A stretch of DNA of 35,254 nt from Burkholderiales bacterium (GCA_016791285.1 JAEUMX010000058.1:1-35254), one strand, 5' to 3'. Shown: positions 12,139 through 19,276, counted from the stretch's first letter. The notes: generated by a model not told the origin, from the sequence alone. A program made the numbers and translations.

Positions 12139-12993
12139 ATGACCACTGCCCTGACATTCGCCCTGCCTTCGCCGGTCGCGAGCCTGGATGGCTACATCCA
12201 CAGCGTGAACCGCTTCCCGATCTTGAGCCCCGAGCGTGAGCTGGAGCTTGCCTGGCGCTTCAAGCGCGAGAGCGACCTCGAGGCCGCGCGCGAGCTGGTG
12301 CTGTCGCACCTGCGCGTGGTCGTCGCGATCGCACGCGGCTACCACGGCTATGGACTGCCGCAGGCCGATCTCATTCAGGAAGGCAACATCGGCCTCATGA
12401 AGGCGGTGAAGCGCTTCGACCCGGAGCGCGGCTTCCGGCTGGTGTCGTTCGCGGTCCACTGGATCAAGGCCGAGATTCACGAGTTCATCCTGCGCAACTG
12501 GCGCATCGTGAAGATCGCCACCACCAAGGCGCAGCGCAAACTGTTCTTCAACCTGCGCAGCATGAAGCAGGGCAGCGGCGCCCTGGGCACGACGGAAGCG
12601 ACCGCCGTGGCGAAGCAGCTGGGCGTGAAACCGGAAGAGGTCTTCGAGATGGAGACGCGGCTTACCGGGCAGGACGTCGCCCTCGAGCCGCACGGTGACG
12701 ACGAGGAGGACGCCTACGCGCCCATCGCGTATCTCTCGAATCCGGAGCTGGAGCCCGGCAGGCTTCTCGAACTCGACGAGAGCGAGCGGCTGCGGGAGGA
12801 AGGGCTGGAGCGCGCGCTGGAAGGTCTCGATGCGCGCAGCCGACGGATCATCGAGGCGCGCTGGCTGACCGAAGAGGGGTCTGCGACCCTGCACGACCTT
12901 GCCACGGAATTCGGCGTCTCCGCCGAACGCATCCGGCAGATCGAGCAGAAAGCGATGCAGAAGATGAAGGCGCTGATGGCCCCTGCGAGCTGA
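12139..12993 (+). CDS. rpoH: Heat-shock sigma factor RpoH (sigma-32)
   Basis: RpoH directs RNA polymerase to heat-shock promoters. The 284-residue protein has region 2 (H-L-R-V-V-V-A-I-A-R-G-Y, D-L-I-Q-E-G-N-I-G-L-M, F-R-L-V-S-F-A-V-H-W-I). It carries the RpoH-box Q-R-K-L-F-F-N-L-R at about 132-140, which distinguishes sigma-32 from other sigma-70 factors. Near the C-terminus is the region 4 helix-turn-helix (L-A-T-E-F-G-V-S-A-E-R-I-R-Q-I-E). ATG 12139 has GGAGG upstream with a slightly long spacing of 12 bases. A CIRCE element overlaps its promoter and a bidirectional terminator follows the gene. Confidence 0.97.
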   Translation: MTTALTFALPSPVASLDGYIHSVNRFPILSPERELELAWRFKRESDLEAARELVLSHLRVVVAIARGYHGYGLPQADLIQEGNIGLMKAVKRFDPERGFRLVSFAVHWIKAEIHEFILRNWRIVKIATTKAQRKLFFNLRSMKQGSGALGTTEATAVAKQLGVKPEEVFEMETRLTGQDVALEPHGDDEEDAYAPIAYLSNPELEPGRLLELDESERLREEGLERALEGLDARSRRIIEARWLTEEGSATLHDLATEFGVSAERIRQIEQKAMQKMKALMAPAS

Positions 12994-13012
12994 CGCCTGC
13001 CGCGCACCATCG

Positions 13013-13040
13013 AAAAAGCCTCGCGACCGCGAGGCTTTTT
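13013..13040. terminator. Bidirectional rho-independent terminator between rpoH and the SCO gene
   Basis: AAAAAGCCTCGCG and CGCGAGGCTTTTT form a perfect 13-base inverted repeat separated by two bases, so each strand has a GC-rich stem followed by five T residues. It lies 20 bases after the rpoH stop and 16 bases after the stop of the convergent SCO gene, so it serves both. Confidence 0.93.
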
Positions 13041-13055
13041 CCTTTGGGAAGAACC

Positions 13056-13661
13056 TTAACCCTGCTCCATCAGGAGCAGCTTGATGTCGTGGGCGAGCGC
13101 CTCCGGGCCCTGTCCGGCGCTCGCGAAGAGACGCAGTCGCCCCCGCGGATCGAAGACGAACGCCGCCGCCGTGTGGTCCAGCGTGTAGCGGTCGGGGGTC
13201 GCGCCCGGCACCTTCTGGTAGAAGACCTTGAACTCCTTCGCCGTGCGGGCGATGGCCGCCGGATCGCCGTAGAGTCCGACGAAACTCGGATCGAAGGACG
13301 GGACATACTCCTTCAGAATCTCCGGCCGGTCCCGCTCCGGGTCGAGCGTCACGAACACCACCTGCATGCGCTCGCCGTCGGCACCCAGCTGCTTTCGCAC
13401 GAGCGCGAGCTCGGCGAGCGTCCCCGGGCAGACGTCTGGACAGTGCGTGAAACCGAAGAAGAGCACCACCACCTTGCCCTTGAAGTCGGCGAGCGTGGTC
13501 GGCTTGCCCGAAGTGTCGAGCAGTTCGAAGCCCTTCCCGAAGTCGGCACCGGAGATATCCGTGGTCTTGAACGCAGGCGGTTTGGTGCTCTCGCTGCACG
13601 CGCCGAGCGTTGCTGCCAGCAACAACGGGAGAAACCCGCGAAGCAGGACGACCCAACTCAC
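13056..13661 (-). CDS. SCO1/SenC family copper chaperone (lipoprotein)
   Basis: SCO proteins deliver copper to, or reduce, the CuA site of cytochrome oxidase subunit II. The 201-residue protein has a lipoprotein signal (L-G-A-C, Cys 22) and a thioredoxin fold with the copper-binding pair C74-P-D-V-C78. The third ligand His lies in Y-T-L-D-H at about 163. GTG 13661 is chosen because it puts the signal at the N-terminus and follows the ctaB stop by only four bases. It is the last gene of the oxidase assembly operon and ends at the terminator shared with rpoH. Confidence 0.93.
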   Translation of the reverse strand: MSWVVLLRGFLPLLLAATLGACSESTKPPAFKTTDISGADFGKGFELLDTSGKPTTLADFKGKVVVLFFGFTHCPDVCPGTLAELALVRKQLGADGERMQVVFVTLDPERDRPEILKEYVPSFDPSFVGLYGDPAAIARTAKEFKVFYQKVPGATPDRYTLDHTAAAFVFDPRGRLRLFASAGQGPEALAHDIKLLLMEQG

Positions 13662-13665
13662 GGCT

Positions 13666-14565
13666 TCAGCCGATACGCCAGTAGTGATCGACCAGCAGTG
13701 CAGCGAACAGCGCGGAAAGATAGGCGATCGAGTAACGGAAGGTCGAGTGCGCGACATGGTCCGTGTAGGCCGCGTAGACGCGCAGTGCATACCACAGGAA
13801 CACCGCCCCCAGTACCAGCGCGGCCCCGAGGTAGAGCAGGCCGCTCATGCGCGTCACGAACGGCAGCATGCTCACCACGACGAGGATCACGGTATAGAGG
13901 AGGACATGCAGCCGCGTGTACTTGTCGCCGTGGGTGACGGGCAGCATGGGGACGCCGGCCTTGGCGTACTCGTGCTTGCGATAGAGCGCGAGCGCCCAGA
14001 AGTGCGGCGGCGTCCACGCGAAGATGATGAGGAAGAGCAGCAGCGCCTCCTGCGAGACCGTACCCGTCACCGCCGCCCAACCAAGCACCGGCGGCATCGC
14101 GCCCGACGCCCCGCCGATCACGATGTTCTGCGGCGTGAGCGGCTTCAGCACCACCGTGTAGATGATCGCGTAGCCGATGAAGGTGGCGAGCGTGAGCCAC
14201 ATCGTGAGCGGGTTCACGAGGTGGTAGAGCAGCCACATCCCGATCCCGCCGACCACCCCGGCAAAGGCGAGTGTCTGGGCCGAGGTAATGGCGCCGCGCG
14301 GCAGCGGCCGCGCCCGGGTGCGCGCCATGACCGCGTCGATCTTCTGCTCGACGAGGCAGTTCACCGCAGCGGCCGCACCAGCGACCAGTGCAATGCCGAT
14401 CGTACCGAAGACGAGCGCCTGCATGGGCACCATGCCCGGCACCGCGAGGAACATCCCGATCACCGCCGTGAAGACGATCAGCGAGACGACCCGGGGCTTC
14501 GTGAGTTGCAGGAACTGGAGGGCAAGACCGGGCGTGCGACGCCCGCTGGCAGCGGCAGTGGACAT
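13666..14565 (-). CDS. ctaB: Protoheme IX farnesyltransferase (heme O synthase)
   Basis: CtaB (CyoE/COX10) adds a farnesyl group to heme b to give heme O. The 299-residue polytopic membrane protein has the prenyltransferase motif [16 protein letters not shown] with R-A-R-P-L-P after it, and a second loop with F-I-G-Y-A-I-I-Y-T. The length is normal. Heme A synthase (CtaA), which turns heme O into heme A, normally precedes ctaB in this cluster. Here the upstream neighbour is a truncated gene copy and a foreign-looking insert instead. A possible private promoter lies about 30-60 bases upstream, and the SCO gene follows four bases downstream. Confidence 0.95.
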   Translation of the reverse strand: MSTAAASGRRTPGLALQFLQLTKPRVVSLIVFTAVIGMFLAVPGMVPMQALVFGTIGIALVAGAAAAVNCLVEQKIDAVMARTRARPLPRGAITSAQTLAFAGVVGGIGMWLLYHLVNPLTMWLTLATFIGYAIIYTVVLKPLTPQNIVIGGASGAMPPVLGWAAVTGTVSQEALLLFLIIFAWTPPHFWALALYRKHEYAKAGVPMLPVTHGDKYTRLHVLLYTVILVVVSMLPFVTRMSGLLYLGAALVLGAVFLWYALRVYAAYTDHVAHSTFRYSIAYLSALFAALLVDHYWRIG

Positions 14566-14593
14566 GGGCTGGGCGGAGGAGACAAACCCGCGA

Positions 14594-14623
14594 AGTCTAG
14601 CATCGCCGCACTGCCGCGAACAA
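14594..14623 (-). promoter_or_regulatory. Possible promoter for ctaB-SCO
   Basis: On the minus strand TTGTTC (14623-14618) and TAGACT (14599-14594) are 18 bases apart, a moderate sigma-70-like match. It lies between the truncated SCO-like copy and ctaB, and could keep ctaB and SCO expressed despite the insert upstream. The match is weak enough to occur by chance. Confidence 0.35.
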
Positions 14624-14653
14624 ACGGAATCATCGCGTACCCACGGGCGCAGT

Positions 14654-14869
14654 TCAGCCGACCCGCGATACCTTCAGCAGTCTGACGAAATCCTTCTTCA
14701 TGCCGTTCGGATCGGCGTCCCGCGGGTAGCGCATCATCAGGTTGCCGAGGGGATCGATCACATAGATGAAGTCCTGGGGTCGGTCCTGACCGGGCAGCAG
14801 CGCTTGGAGGTCCTGGACATCGGAGATCCAGGGGCGCCGAGGCTGGTCGAGATCGACCCGCACGCCCAA
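14654..14869 (-). pseudogene. Truncated second copy of the SCO-like assembly gene (C-terminal end only)
   Basis: The last 55 or so codons encode the C-terminus of the same SCO-like protein found complete at 18013-18567. They share Y-V-I-D-P-L-G-N-L-M-M-R-Y-P-R-D and [12 protein letters not shown]. The last 28 or so codons are almost identical at DNA level (84-bp perfect repeat), while the upstream part differs at many positions (D-F-I-Y for D-Y-I-Y, L-L-P-G-Q-D-R-P-Q for L-L-P-A-Q-N-R-P-R). Upstream of about 14821 the homology ends. The N-terminal anchor and the C-x-x-x-C region are missing, so no functional product is expected. I read it as the leftover of the recombination that brought in the neighbouring insert. 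Confidence 0.85.
14666..14749. repeat. 84-bp direct repeat, copy 1
   Basis: These 84 bases are identical to 18025-18108 in the same orientation, 3359 bases apart. They encode the extreme C-terminus of the SCO-like protein. Immediately beyond 14749 the two copies diverge clearly, while remaining alignable for roughly another 70 bases. Confidence 0.95.
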
Positions 14870-14935
14870 CGTTACAGGACTATGCGAAGCAACTGGCTAC
14901 CCAGGCCATTTCAACCCGGCAGGACTCTAGACCCG

Positions 14936-14952
14936 CCCGCTACTGAAGCGGG
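14936..14952 (-). terminator. Weak hairpin downstream of the Beta-family gene
   Basis: CCCGCT and AGCGGG (14936-14941 and 14947-14952) form a six-pair stem with a five-base loop, 35 bases after the Beta-family stop. No T-run follows on the minus strand, so it is at best a poor intrinsic terminator. Nothing else was recognised between 14870 and 14986. Confidence 0.25.
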
Positions 14953-14986
14953 GGGACGTCGCGTGTCGATACCCCGCTGCTTGAAC

Positions 14987-16099
14987 TCAAGCGCCCTGGA
15001 GTAGATGAACCAAGCTCGACGCAGACGCTCCATTGGCGACCTCACGGAGCGCGTGCCGGATCTGATCGACCGTCGTCTCGATATGGTGATTCTGATCGAC
15101 CCTAACCCAAGTACCCAAATTTCCGGGTCTGGTGCTACGGTTCGCACAGTTCCAAATCTCGCCATCGCCTGCACTGTAATGGCGCCCACGGTACTGCGGG
15201 CTCGCGACGACTCGGCGCGCGATGCCATGGTACTGACCAAAGTTCGAAGGCTTGAACAGTCGAGTCCCGCGAAAGTAATGGATTGAATCGCCGCGGGTAT
15301 AGCGAATCTTTGCGTTCGCATTCGGGCTCGGGGCGCTTTGGCTGAAGTCCGGGTGGATCACGCCGTAATCCCCGAAAGCGATCTGACCAGATGCTCCCAG
15401 CTTCGCCTGAACTCGAGTCCAAAGCAGCAGCTCCTGGCGAACCACGGTCGCCGCACCATCAACCGGGATGCCGGTCACCGTCTTCAGGGCGCTCGACCCG
15501 ACCACGGCGAGGAGTCGCGGGGTGAACTCCTTCGGCTTCAGCTGGAGAAACCCTTGCGTCAGAACGATTAGCTTTTGAAGCGGCGAATCACCGACAAATC
15601 GCAGGTCCAATACAACGTCGACATCCCCGGGCCCCAGCCCCATTCCGGCCGACCGCTCAATGATGTTCACCCACGTTTGCTCGGCTTGATCATCAAGGTC
15701 TTCGATATCCACACGGAAGCAAAATCCATTTCCTAGTTGCTTGGCGACGGAACCGAGATCATCCCAAAGAGCATCGTTCCGCTCAAAGCCGTACGTCGGG
15801 ATCACACCGATTCCACGGGCAGCGATCTGCCGGAAGCCTTCCACGGTCGCATTGATGCCACTCGCGACGCAAGCCTCCGGTAGAAAGGAATAGAGGTCGA
15901 CGTACGGCGCGTGAGGCCATGCGAATCGCGCTAGGCGGGTCAGGAAAGTGCCGAGGATCCTGTCGCAATCCGCCGAGTTGTACTCCGCGAGCTCCAGGAG
16001 AGGGCGAATCGCCCGCCGGTTCGACGGAGTGACATCGCTCAATGAAGCAATGTCGTTGCGTTTTGCCTTGACAATCGGCACATAGATTACCGAATTCAT
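14987..16099 (-). CDS. Beta-family protein (Beta_protein domain)
   Basis: This 370-residue protein matches the family called 'beta family protein' along its whole length. It begins Y-V-P-I-V-K-A-K-R-N-D with A-I-R-P-L-L-E-L, has a central V-D-V-V-L-D-L-R-F-V strand, and near the C-terminus G-D-Y-G-V-I-H-P, I-R-Y-T, F-R-G, Y-S-A-G-D and W-V-R-V-D-Q-N-H-H-I. No signal peptide or membrane segment is seen, so it is cytoplasmic. It starts eight bases after the HigA-ImmA fusion gene and is the last gene of the operon. The family's biochemical role is not known to me. Context with a toxin, an HTH regulator and an ImmA-type protease suggests an effector or an additional immunity component. Confidence 0.82.
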   Translation of the reverse strand: MNSVIYVPIVKAKRNDIASLSDVTPSNRRAIRPLLELAEYNSADCDRILGTFLTRLARFAWPHAPYVDLYSFLPEACVASGINATVEGFRQIAARGIGVIPTYGFERNDALWDDLGSVAKQLGNGFCFRVDIEDLDDQAEQTWVNIIERSAGMGLGPGDVDVVLDLRFVGDSPLQKLIVLTQGFLQLKPKEFTPRLLAVVGSSALKTVTGIPVDGAATVVRQELLLWTRVQAKLGASGQIAFGDYGVIHPDFSQSAPSPNANAKIRYTRGDSIHYFRGTRLFKPSNFGQYHGIARRVVASPQYRGRHYSAGDGEIWNCANRSTRPGNLGTWVRVDQNHHIETTVDQIRHALREVANGASASSLVHLLQGA

Positions 16100-16107
16100 G
16101 TAGCCGC

Positions 16108-17337
16108 CTAGTGAAATATCACCTCAGGAAACATCCGGCGCACAGCCCCGGCCCCGAGCATGTTGGTGAACGTCCTATAATTGCCCGTCTCAAAATGAAG
16201 TCGCCCAACGACAATGGCTGGGTGAATTCGCAAATCTCCGGCCAACTCTTGGATTGATTCACGCGTTGGTCCGAGAAATGCCTTGCTACGTCGCCAAATC
16301 GCTCGAGGAATGAACGCGTCGCGAGCGAGGCGATTAGCTTCCTTTTCCCGATACTCATCGCTTTCACTTTCAGTGTGCTCCAGGCGGTCTACAAATGCCT
16401 CCCGCGCAGACGAGATGTGCTTCCAGATATGAACGCACTCGTGCAGCAACGTAAACCAGAATGCATCGAGTCGATCAAACCTAATGGACAGCCCGATGAC
16501 AGCCCGTTGCCTCTCGGTCAACAATGCCACACCATCAAGCTGGGTCTTCGGAAGTGCTGGCTCGACAATGAGTGCGATTCCGATCTTGGAGAGAAACTCT
16601 TTGGCAAGCAGCGGGCCTTCATCAAAATAGCTCAATCGAGCGAGATCTCGCAGAGCATCTGCTGACATTCGCTCCGGCGAAAATGCTGGCATGTCGGATG
16701 TCAGGTTGTTTGCACGCGAAAGCACCCTCGCCGTCCAAGCGAGGATCGAATACCTGTTCTCATCGGTAAGACCTTGCCCGTGGAAGCGCCGGCGGTACAG
16801 AGCAAAGGCGGGTTCGGACGTGATGCCGGAGAAGAATTCCCTCACCCGCTGCTCAACTGGCAGCGTTCTTGCGCTCACGGTTCCAGCGAACCATCCGCGC
16901 CGCTCCATCTCCTTGGCCGGAAATTTGTTCCACTCGATGTCACTGCTGATCTCGGAATTTGTCGACTCACCACTGACCTGATCACCTAGCAGAGTTTTCG
17001 CAGGAATGCCAAGGCCGGTCGAGAGCGAACGAATCATATGGACCGTAAGCGCACGCTTGCCGGCCAAGACCTCGGACACACGGCTTCGGCTGCCAATAAG
17101 CGGCACGAGGTCGGCTTGCCGGAGCCCCTGCTCTTCCATTCGGTAACGAATTGCGCTCACGGGCGTCGGCGCTTCTATTGGAAAGCATCGCTTCTCATAG
17201 TCCTCAATGAGGACACTCAGCAGCTCCAGCCTTTCCGCCTCCGGAGTCCCACTTGCGGGATCGAGCGCGACGAGTTCCTCGGTGGCCGCGAGAGTCGCTT
17301 CGTACTGGTCGTCGCTCTTAATAACTTTGTAGTCCAT
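16108..17337 (-). CDS. HigA-like HTH antitoxin fused to ImmA/IrrE zinc metallopeptidase
   Basis: This 409-residue fusion starts with a HigA-type antitoxin module of about 120 residues. Within it is an XRE/Cro helix-turn-helix at about 60-118 (L-R-Q-A-D-L-V-P-L-I-G-S-R-S-R-V-S-E-V-L-A-G-K-R split over the two helices). After a linker comes an ImmA/IrrE-type peptidase domain with the zinc motif H299-E-C-V-H303. The E-K-E-A-N-R-L-A-R-D helix near 331-340 supplies the probable third ligand (Glu 333). The HTH would bind HigB and repress the operon. The protease may cleave a repressor, as ImmA and IrrE do, or the fusion itself. It begins eight bases after the higB stop with TAGGA as ribosome site, and the Beta-family gene follows eight bases later. 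Base composition differs from the host genes. Confidence 0.9.
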   Translation of the reverse strand: MDYKVIKSDDQYEATLAATEELVALDPASGTPEAERLELLSVLIEDYEKRCFPIEAPTPVSAIRYRMEEQGLRQADLVPLIGSRSRVSEVLAGKRALTVHMIRSLSTGLGIPAKTLLGDQVSGESTNSEISSDIEWNKFPAKEMERRGWFAGTVSARTLPVEQRVREFFSGITSEPAFALYRRRFHGQGLTDENRYSILAWTARVLSRANNLTSDMPAFSPERMSADALRDLARLSYFDEGPLLAKEFLSKIGIALIVEPALPKTQLDGVALLTERQRAVIGLSIRFDRLDAFWFTLLHECVHIWKHISSAREAFVDRLEHTESESDEYREKEANRLARDAFIPRAIWRRSKAFLGPTRESIQELAGDLRIHPAIVVGRLHFETGNYRTFTNMLGAGAVRRMFPEVIFH

Positions 17338-17345
17338 CTAGAATC

Positions 17346-17630
17346 CTATCCATGCCGTTGGGTGTACTCGGCGTGGGTGCCGCACCATTTCACCACCACA
17401 ATTCCCGTCTGATACGCGACCTGTGTCTCAAGCCGGTAACGATTGCCACGAACGTTGAAGATCACAACGTTGTTCGCGAGAAAGCTGGCGGTCGAATATC
17501 GGTCCCTAATATCTTGCGGTGACTGCCATGTGCTCTCAGTCACGTCGTCAAGCCAGTTCCTGACCCACTCTCGGCAATCCGCATGCCTATCAGCGAGGGC
17601 AGTCAGCACTTTTCTTCCGAGTACCCGCAT
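17346..17630 (-). CDS. higB: HigB-family toxin (RelE-like mRNA interferase)
   Basis: This 94-residue protein matches the HigB_toxin family from end to end. Hallmarks are M-R-V-L-G-R-K-V-L near the start, W-x-S-P-Q-D-I-R-D-R-Y-S-T-A-S-F-L at 35-51, V-V-I-F-N-V-R-G-N-R-Y-R-L at 55-67 and the C-terminal F/W-C-G-T-H-A-E-Y. Family members cut mRNA at the ribosome and stop growth or propagation until neutralised by HigA. The ATG at 17630 has a good AGGAAGG six bases upstream. As is typical of higBA loci the toxin gene comes first; here the antitoxin is fused to a protease. The gene is intact. Confidence 0.92.
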   Translation of the reverse strand: MRVLGRKVLTALADRHADCREWVRNWLDDVTESTWQSPQDIRDRYSTASFLANNVVIFNVRGNRYRLETQVAYQTGIVVVKWCGTHAEYTQRHG

Positions 17631-17692
17631 GCACAGCCTTCCTAGTCATGGGCCGCCCTCCTTGAGTGAGTTCCCGTAAAGGGAGTGCGTGA

Positions 17693-17721
17693 ATTGTTCC
17701 ACGAATGGGAACAGTCGTCAA
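17693..17721 (-). promoter_or_regulatory. Putative higB operon promoter with palindromic operator
   Basis: On the minus strand TTGACG (17721-17716), a 17-base spacer and AACAAT (17698-17693) form a plausible sigma-70 promoter. The spacer contains a perfect palindrome TGTTCC-N7-GGAACA (17695-17713), which overlaps the -10 element. A palindrome inside the promoter is what is expected for autoregulation by the HigA-type HTH. The predicted leader is about 55 bases. Only the sequence pattern supports this. Confidence 0.55.
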
Positions 17722-18012
17722 TCTAAACGGTGCTGATCGGCCAGCCCATGTCTCCAGGTCACCAGCCGTGGACCATTTCTCGGAAGTCCGATTGTCGGCA
17801 GATTTCAGGCCCCGACGAGCATGGACGCCAGAAAGCCGTGCAGGATCAACTTTTGGAAGTGGTGACCATGGACGGAGCTAACCTGACGGAAGCTAACAAC
17901 GGTAGGCAGTCTCGACCGACGCCGGGCATCGATACGGCCGGAACTCGACAGAGTGAACCGTTTCGGGGCACGGCGGACCCGCTCCACAGCGAGCGAGGTT
18001 GGAAGCGATCGT
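17722..18012. other. Non-coding stretch between the island promoter and the SCO-like gene
   Basis: Nothing coding was recognised in these roughly 290 bases. A 60-codon minus-strand reading frame (17987-17805) has no recognisable family or ribosome binding site. No ctaA-like sequence, transposase remnant or inverted repeat was seen. It probably belongs to the inserted segment. Confidence 0.5.
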
Positions 18013-18567
18013 TCACCCGATTCTCGATACCTTCAGCAGTCTGACGAAATCCTTCTTCATGCCGTTCGGATCGGCGTCCCGCGGGTAGCGCATCATCAGG
18101 TTGCCGAGCGGGTCGATCACATAGATGTAGTCGCGGGGTCGGTTCTGCGCTGGCAGAAGCCGGGCCAGATCCTGTCCGCTCGCGTCGAGCAGCCGCGCCC
18201 CCTGATGCACCCGGGACAGCTCCGGGTCCGGCGGCACGCCGTCGGAGACGAGCCAGACGCGCTCGATGCGGTCCATGTCCTTGCCCTGCATGAGCCGGAT
18301 CTGGCGGATCTTGAACAGCTTCTCGCGGCACGCGACGTCGCACTCGCCGGAATCCACAGCCAGCATCACCCACTTCCCGCGCAGTTCGGACAGAGCGAAC
18401 GATGCCCCGTCCAGCGTGCGCAGCGACACGTCGGGCAGCTGCCTCACTTCGAGGAGCTCCCCGTAGTTGGTGGTGCCCGACGGTTTCCACACGTAGAACA
18501 TGAGGTACGACGCCACCACGGGCAGCACGCACACGAGCCCTACGAGGAGGAGATTACGTCTGCCCAT
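18013..18567 (-). CDS. SCO-like membrane-anchored cytochrome oxidase assembly protein
   Basis: This 184-residue protein has one N-terminal transmembrane helix (about 5-26) and a thioredoxin-like periplasmic domain with C76-D-V-A-C80, the C-x-x-x-C spacing of SCO proteins. It ends with Y-V-I-D-P-L-G-N-L-M-M-R-Y-P. It is the conserved 'transmembrane protein' found after SURF1 in betaproteobacterial oxidase clusters, and probably acts in copper or heme delivery to the oxidase. Its start overlaps the SURF1 stop by 14 bases. The last 84 coding bases or so are duplicated beyond the island at 14666-14749, so its 3' end may be a recombinant. The protein itself appears full length. Confidence 0.85.
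   Translation of the reverse strand: MGRRNLLLVGLVCVLPVVASYLMFYVWKPSGTTNYGELLEVRQLPDVSLRTLDGASFALSELRGKWVMLAVDSGECDVACREKLFKIRQIRLMQGKDMDRIERVWLVSDGVPPDPELSRVHQGARLLDASGQDLARLLPAQNRPRDYIYVIDPLGNLMMRYPRDADPNGMKKDFVRLLKVSRIG
18025..18108. repeat. 84-bp direct repeat, copy 2
   Basis: Identical to 14666-14749 and in the same orientation. This copy lies within the intact SCO-like gene at its 3' end. Together the copies bracket the island. Confidence 0.95.
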
Positions 18568-19276
18568 GCGCGGTGGTAGAGCGTCGAAAGCCGAGCACGA
18601 CGTAGATCACGAGGATGGCGAATGCCATGGCGAACCACTGGAACGCATAGGCGAGATGCTTGTCGCGCCCGGCGTCGGGGCGCTGCCAGGTGCGTTCGAG
18701 GCCGTCGTCCAGCTCGCTTTCCTGCTGCACGAGGAGCGGTTGCAGATCGAGGCGGGTCTCCTTGCGCAGCCGGTCCATGCTGAAGCTCAACCACACCCGT
18801 CCCTCCGGCCCGGAGTGCTCGAGCTGGTAGATGCGCTGCGCGGGAACCACGGTGCCTTCCACCGTCACCGGACCCGCCGGCGTCCTGACCTCGGGCAGCG
18901 TGTCCCGGCGCGCGGCTCCGGCGATCCAGCCACGATTCACCGCGACGAAGTGCTCGCTCTCGCCGATGCGCAGCGGCGTCACGATCTCGAAGCCGGGCAC
19001 GCCGCGCCGTAATCGGTTGTCGAGATAGACGGTGTGCTCGGGAATGAAGGTGCCCGCGACCCGCACGCGCCGGTACAAGAGGTCCGCCTCCGTGACCGCG
19101 GAGGCCGGAACGCTGACCGGCGGCTCGCGTCGCAATGCGTCGAGCTGCTGCTGGCGGCGCGCCTTCTCGTCGGCACGACTCATCTGCCATGCGCCGGCGG
19201 CCACGGTGATCGCGATTCCGAGCAGCGCCGCAAGCGTCGCGCTGACACCCTGCCGGAAGCGCCGTGGCGCGCTCAT
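18554..19276 (-). CDS. SURF1 family cytochrome oxidase assembly protein
   Basis: SURF1 assists insertion of heme a into oxidase subunit I. The 240-residue protein has the expected two transmembrane helices, near the N-terminus (about 11-28) and the C-terminus (V-I-Y-V-V-L-G-F region). It carries conserved segments G-x-W-Q-M-S-R, Y-R-R-V-R-V-A-G-T-F, V-Y-L-D-N-R and V-N-R-G-W-I. ATG 19276 is chosen over an upstream TTG because it places the first helix correctly. It is separated from coxC by the divergent DUF2909 gene and a terminator, so it should have its own promoter. It overlaps the SCO-like gene by 14 bases. Confidence 0.93.
   Translation of the reverse strand: MSAPRRFRQGVSATLAALLGIAITVAAGAWQMSRADEKARRQQQLDALRREPPVSVPASAVTEADLLYRRVRVAGTFIPEHTVYLDNRLRRGVPGFEIVTPLRIGESEHFVAVNRGWIAGAARRDTLPEVRTPAGPVTVEGTVVPAQRIYQLEHSGPEGRVWLSFSMDRLRKETRLDLQPLLVQQESELDDGLERTWQRPDAGRDKHLAYAFQWFAMAFAILVIYVVLGFRRSTTAHGQT

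Larger units (their letters stand above)
14822..18012. other. Inserted island carrying a HigB/HigA-ImmA/Beta operon
   Basis: This stretch of about 3.2 kb interrupts the conserved oxidase assembly operon between the SCO-like gene and ctaB. Its coding sequence is visibly richer in A and T than the flanking genes, and its gene content is unrelated to respiration. It is bounded by a direct repeat made of the SCO-like gene's 3' end, with a truncated diverged copy on the ctaB side. No integrase, transposase or terminal inverted repeat was found, so the mode of entry is inferred: homologous single-crossover integration, or remnants of a larger element. The exact edges are uncertain by tens of bases. 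Confidence 0.7.

Noticed and set aside
17805..17987. 60-codon minus-strand frame upstream of higB
   Set aside because: No ribosome site, no recognisable family and unremarkable composition; treated as non-coding.
14822..18012. Island as a transposon or integrase-borne element
   Set aside because: No transposase, integrase or terminal inverted repeat was found, and the flanking repeat is gene-derived. Called an island with inferred recombination instead.
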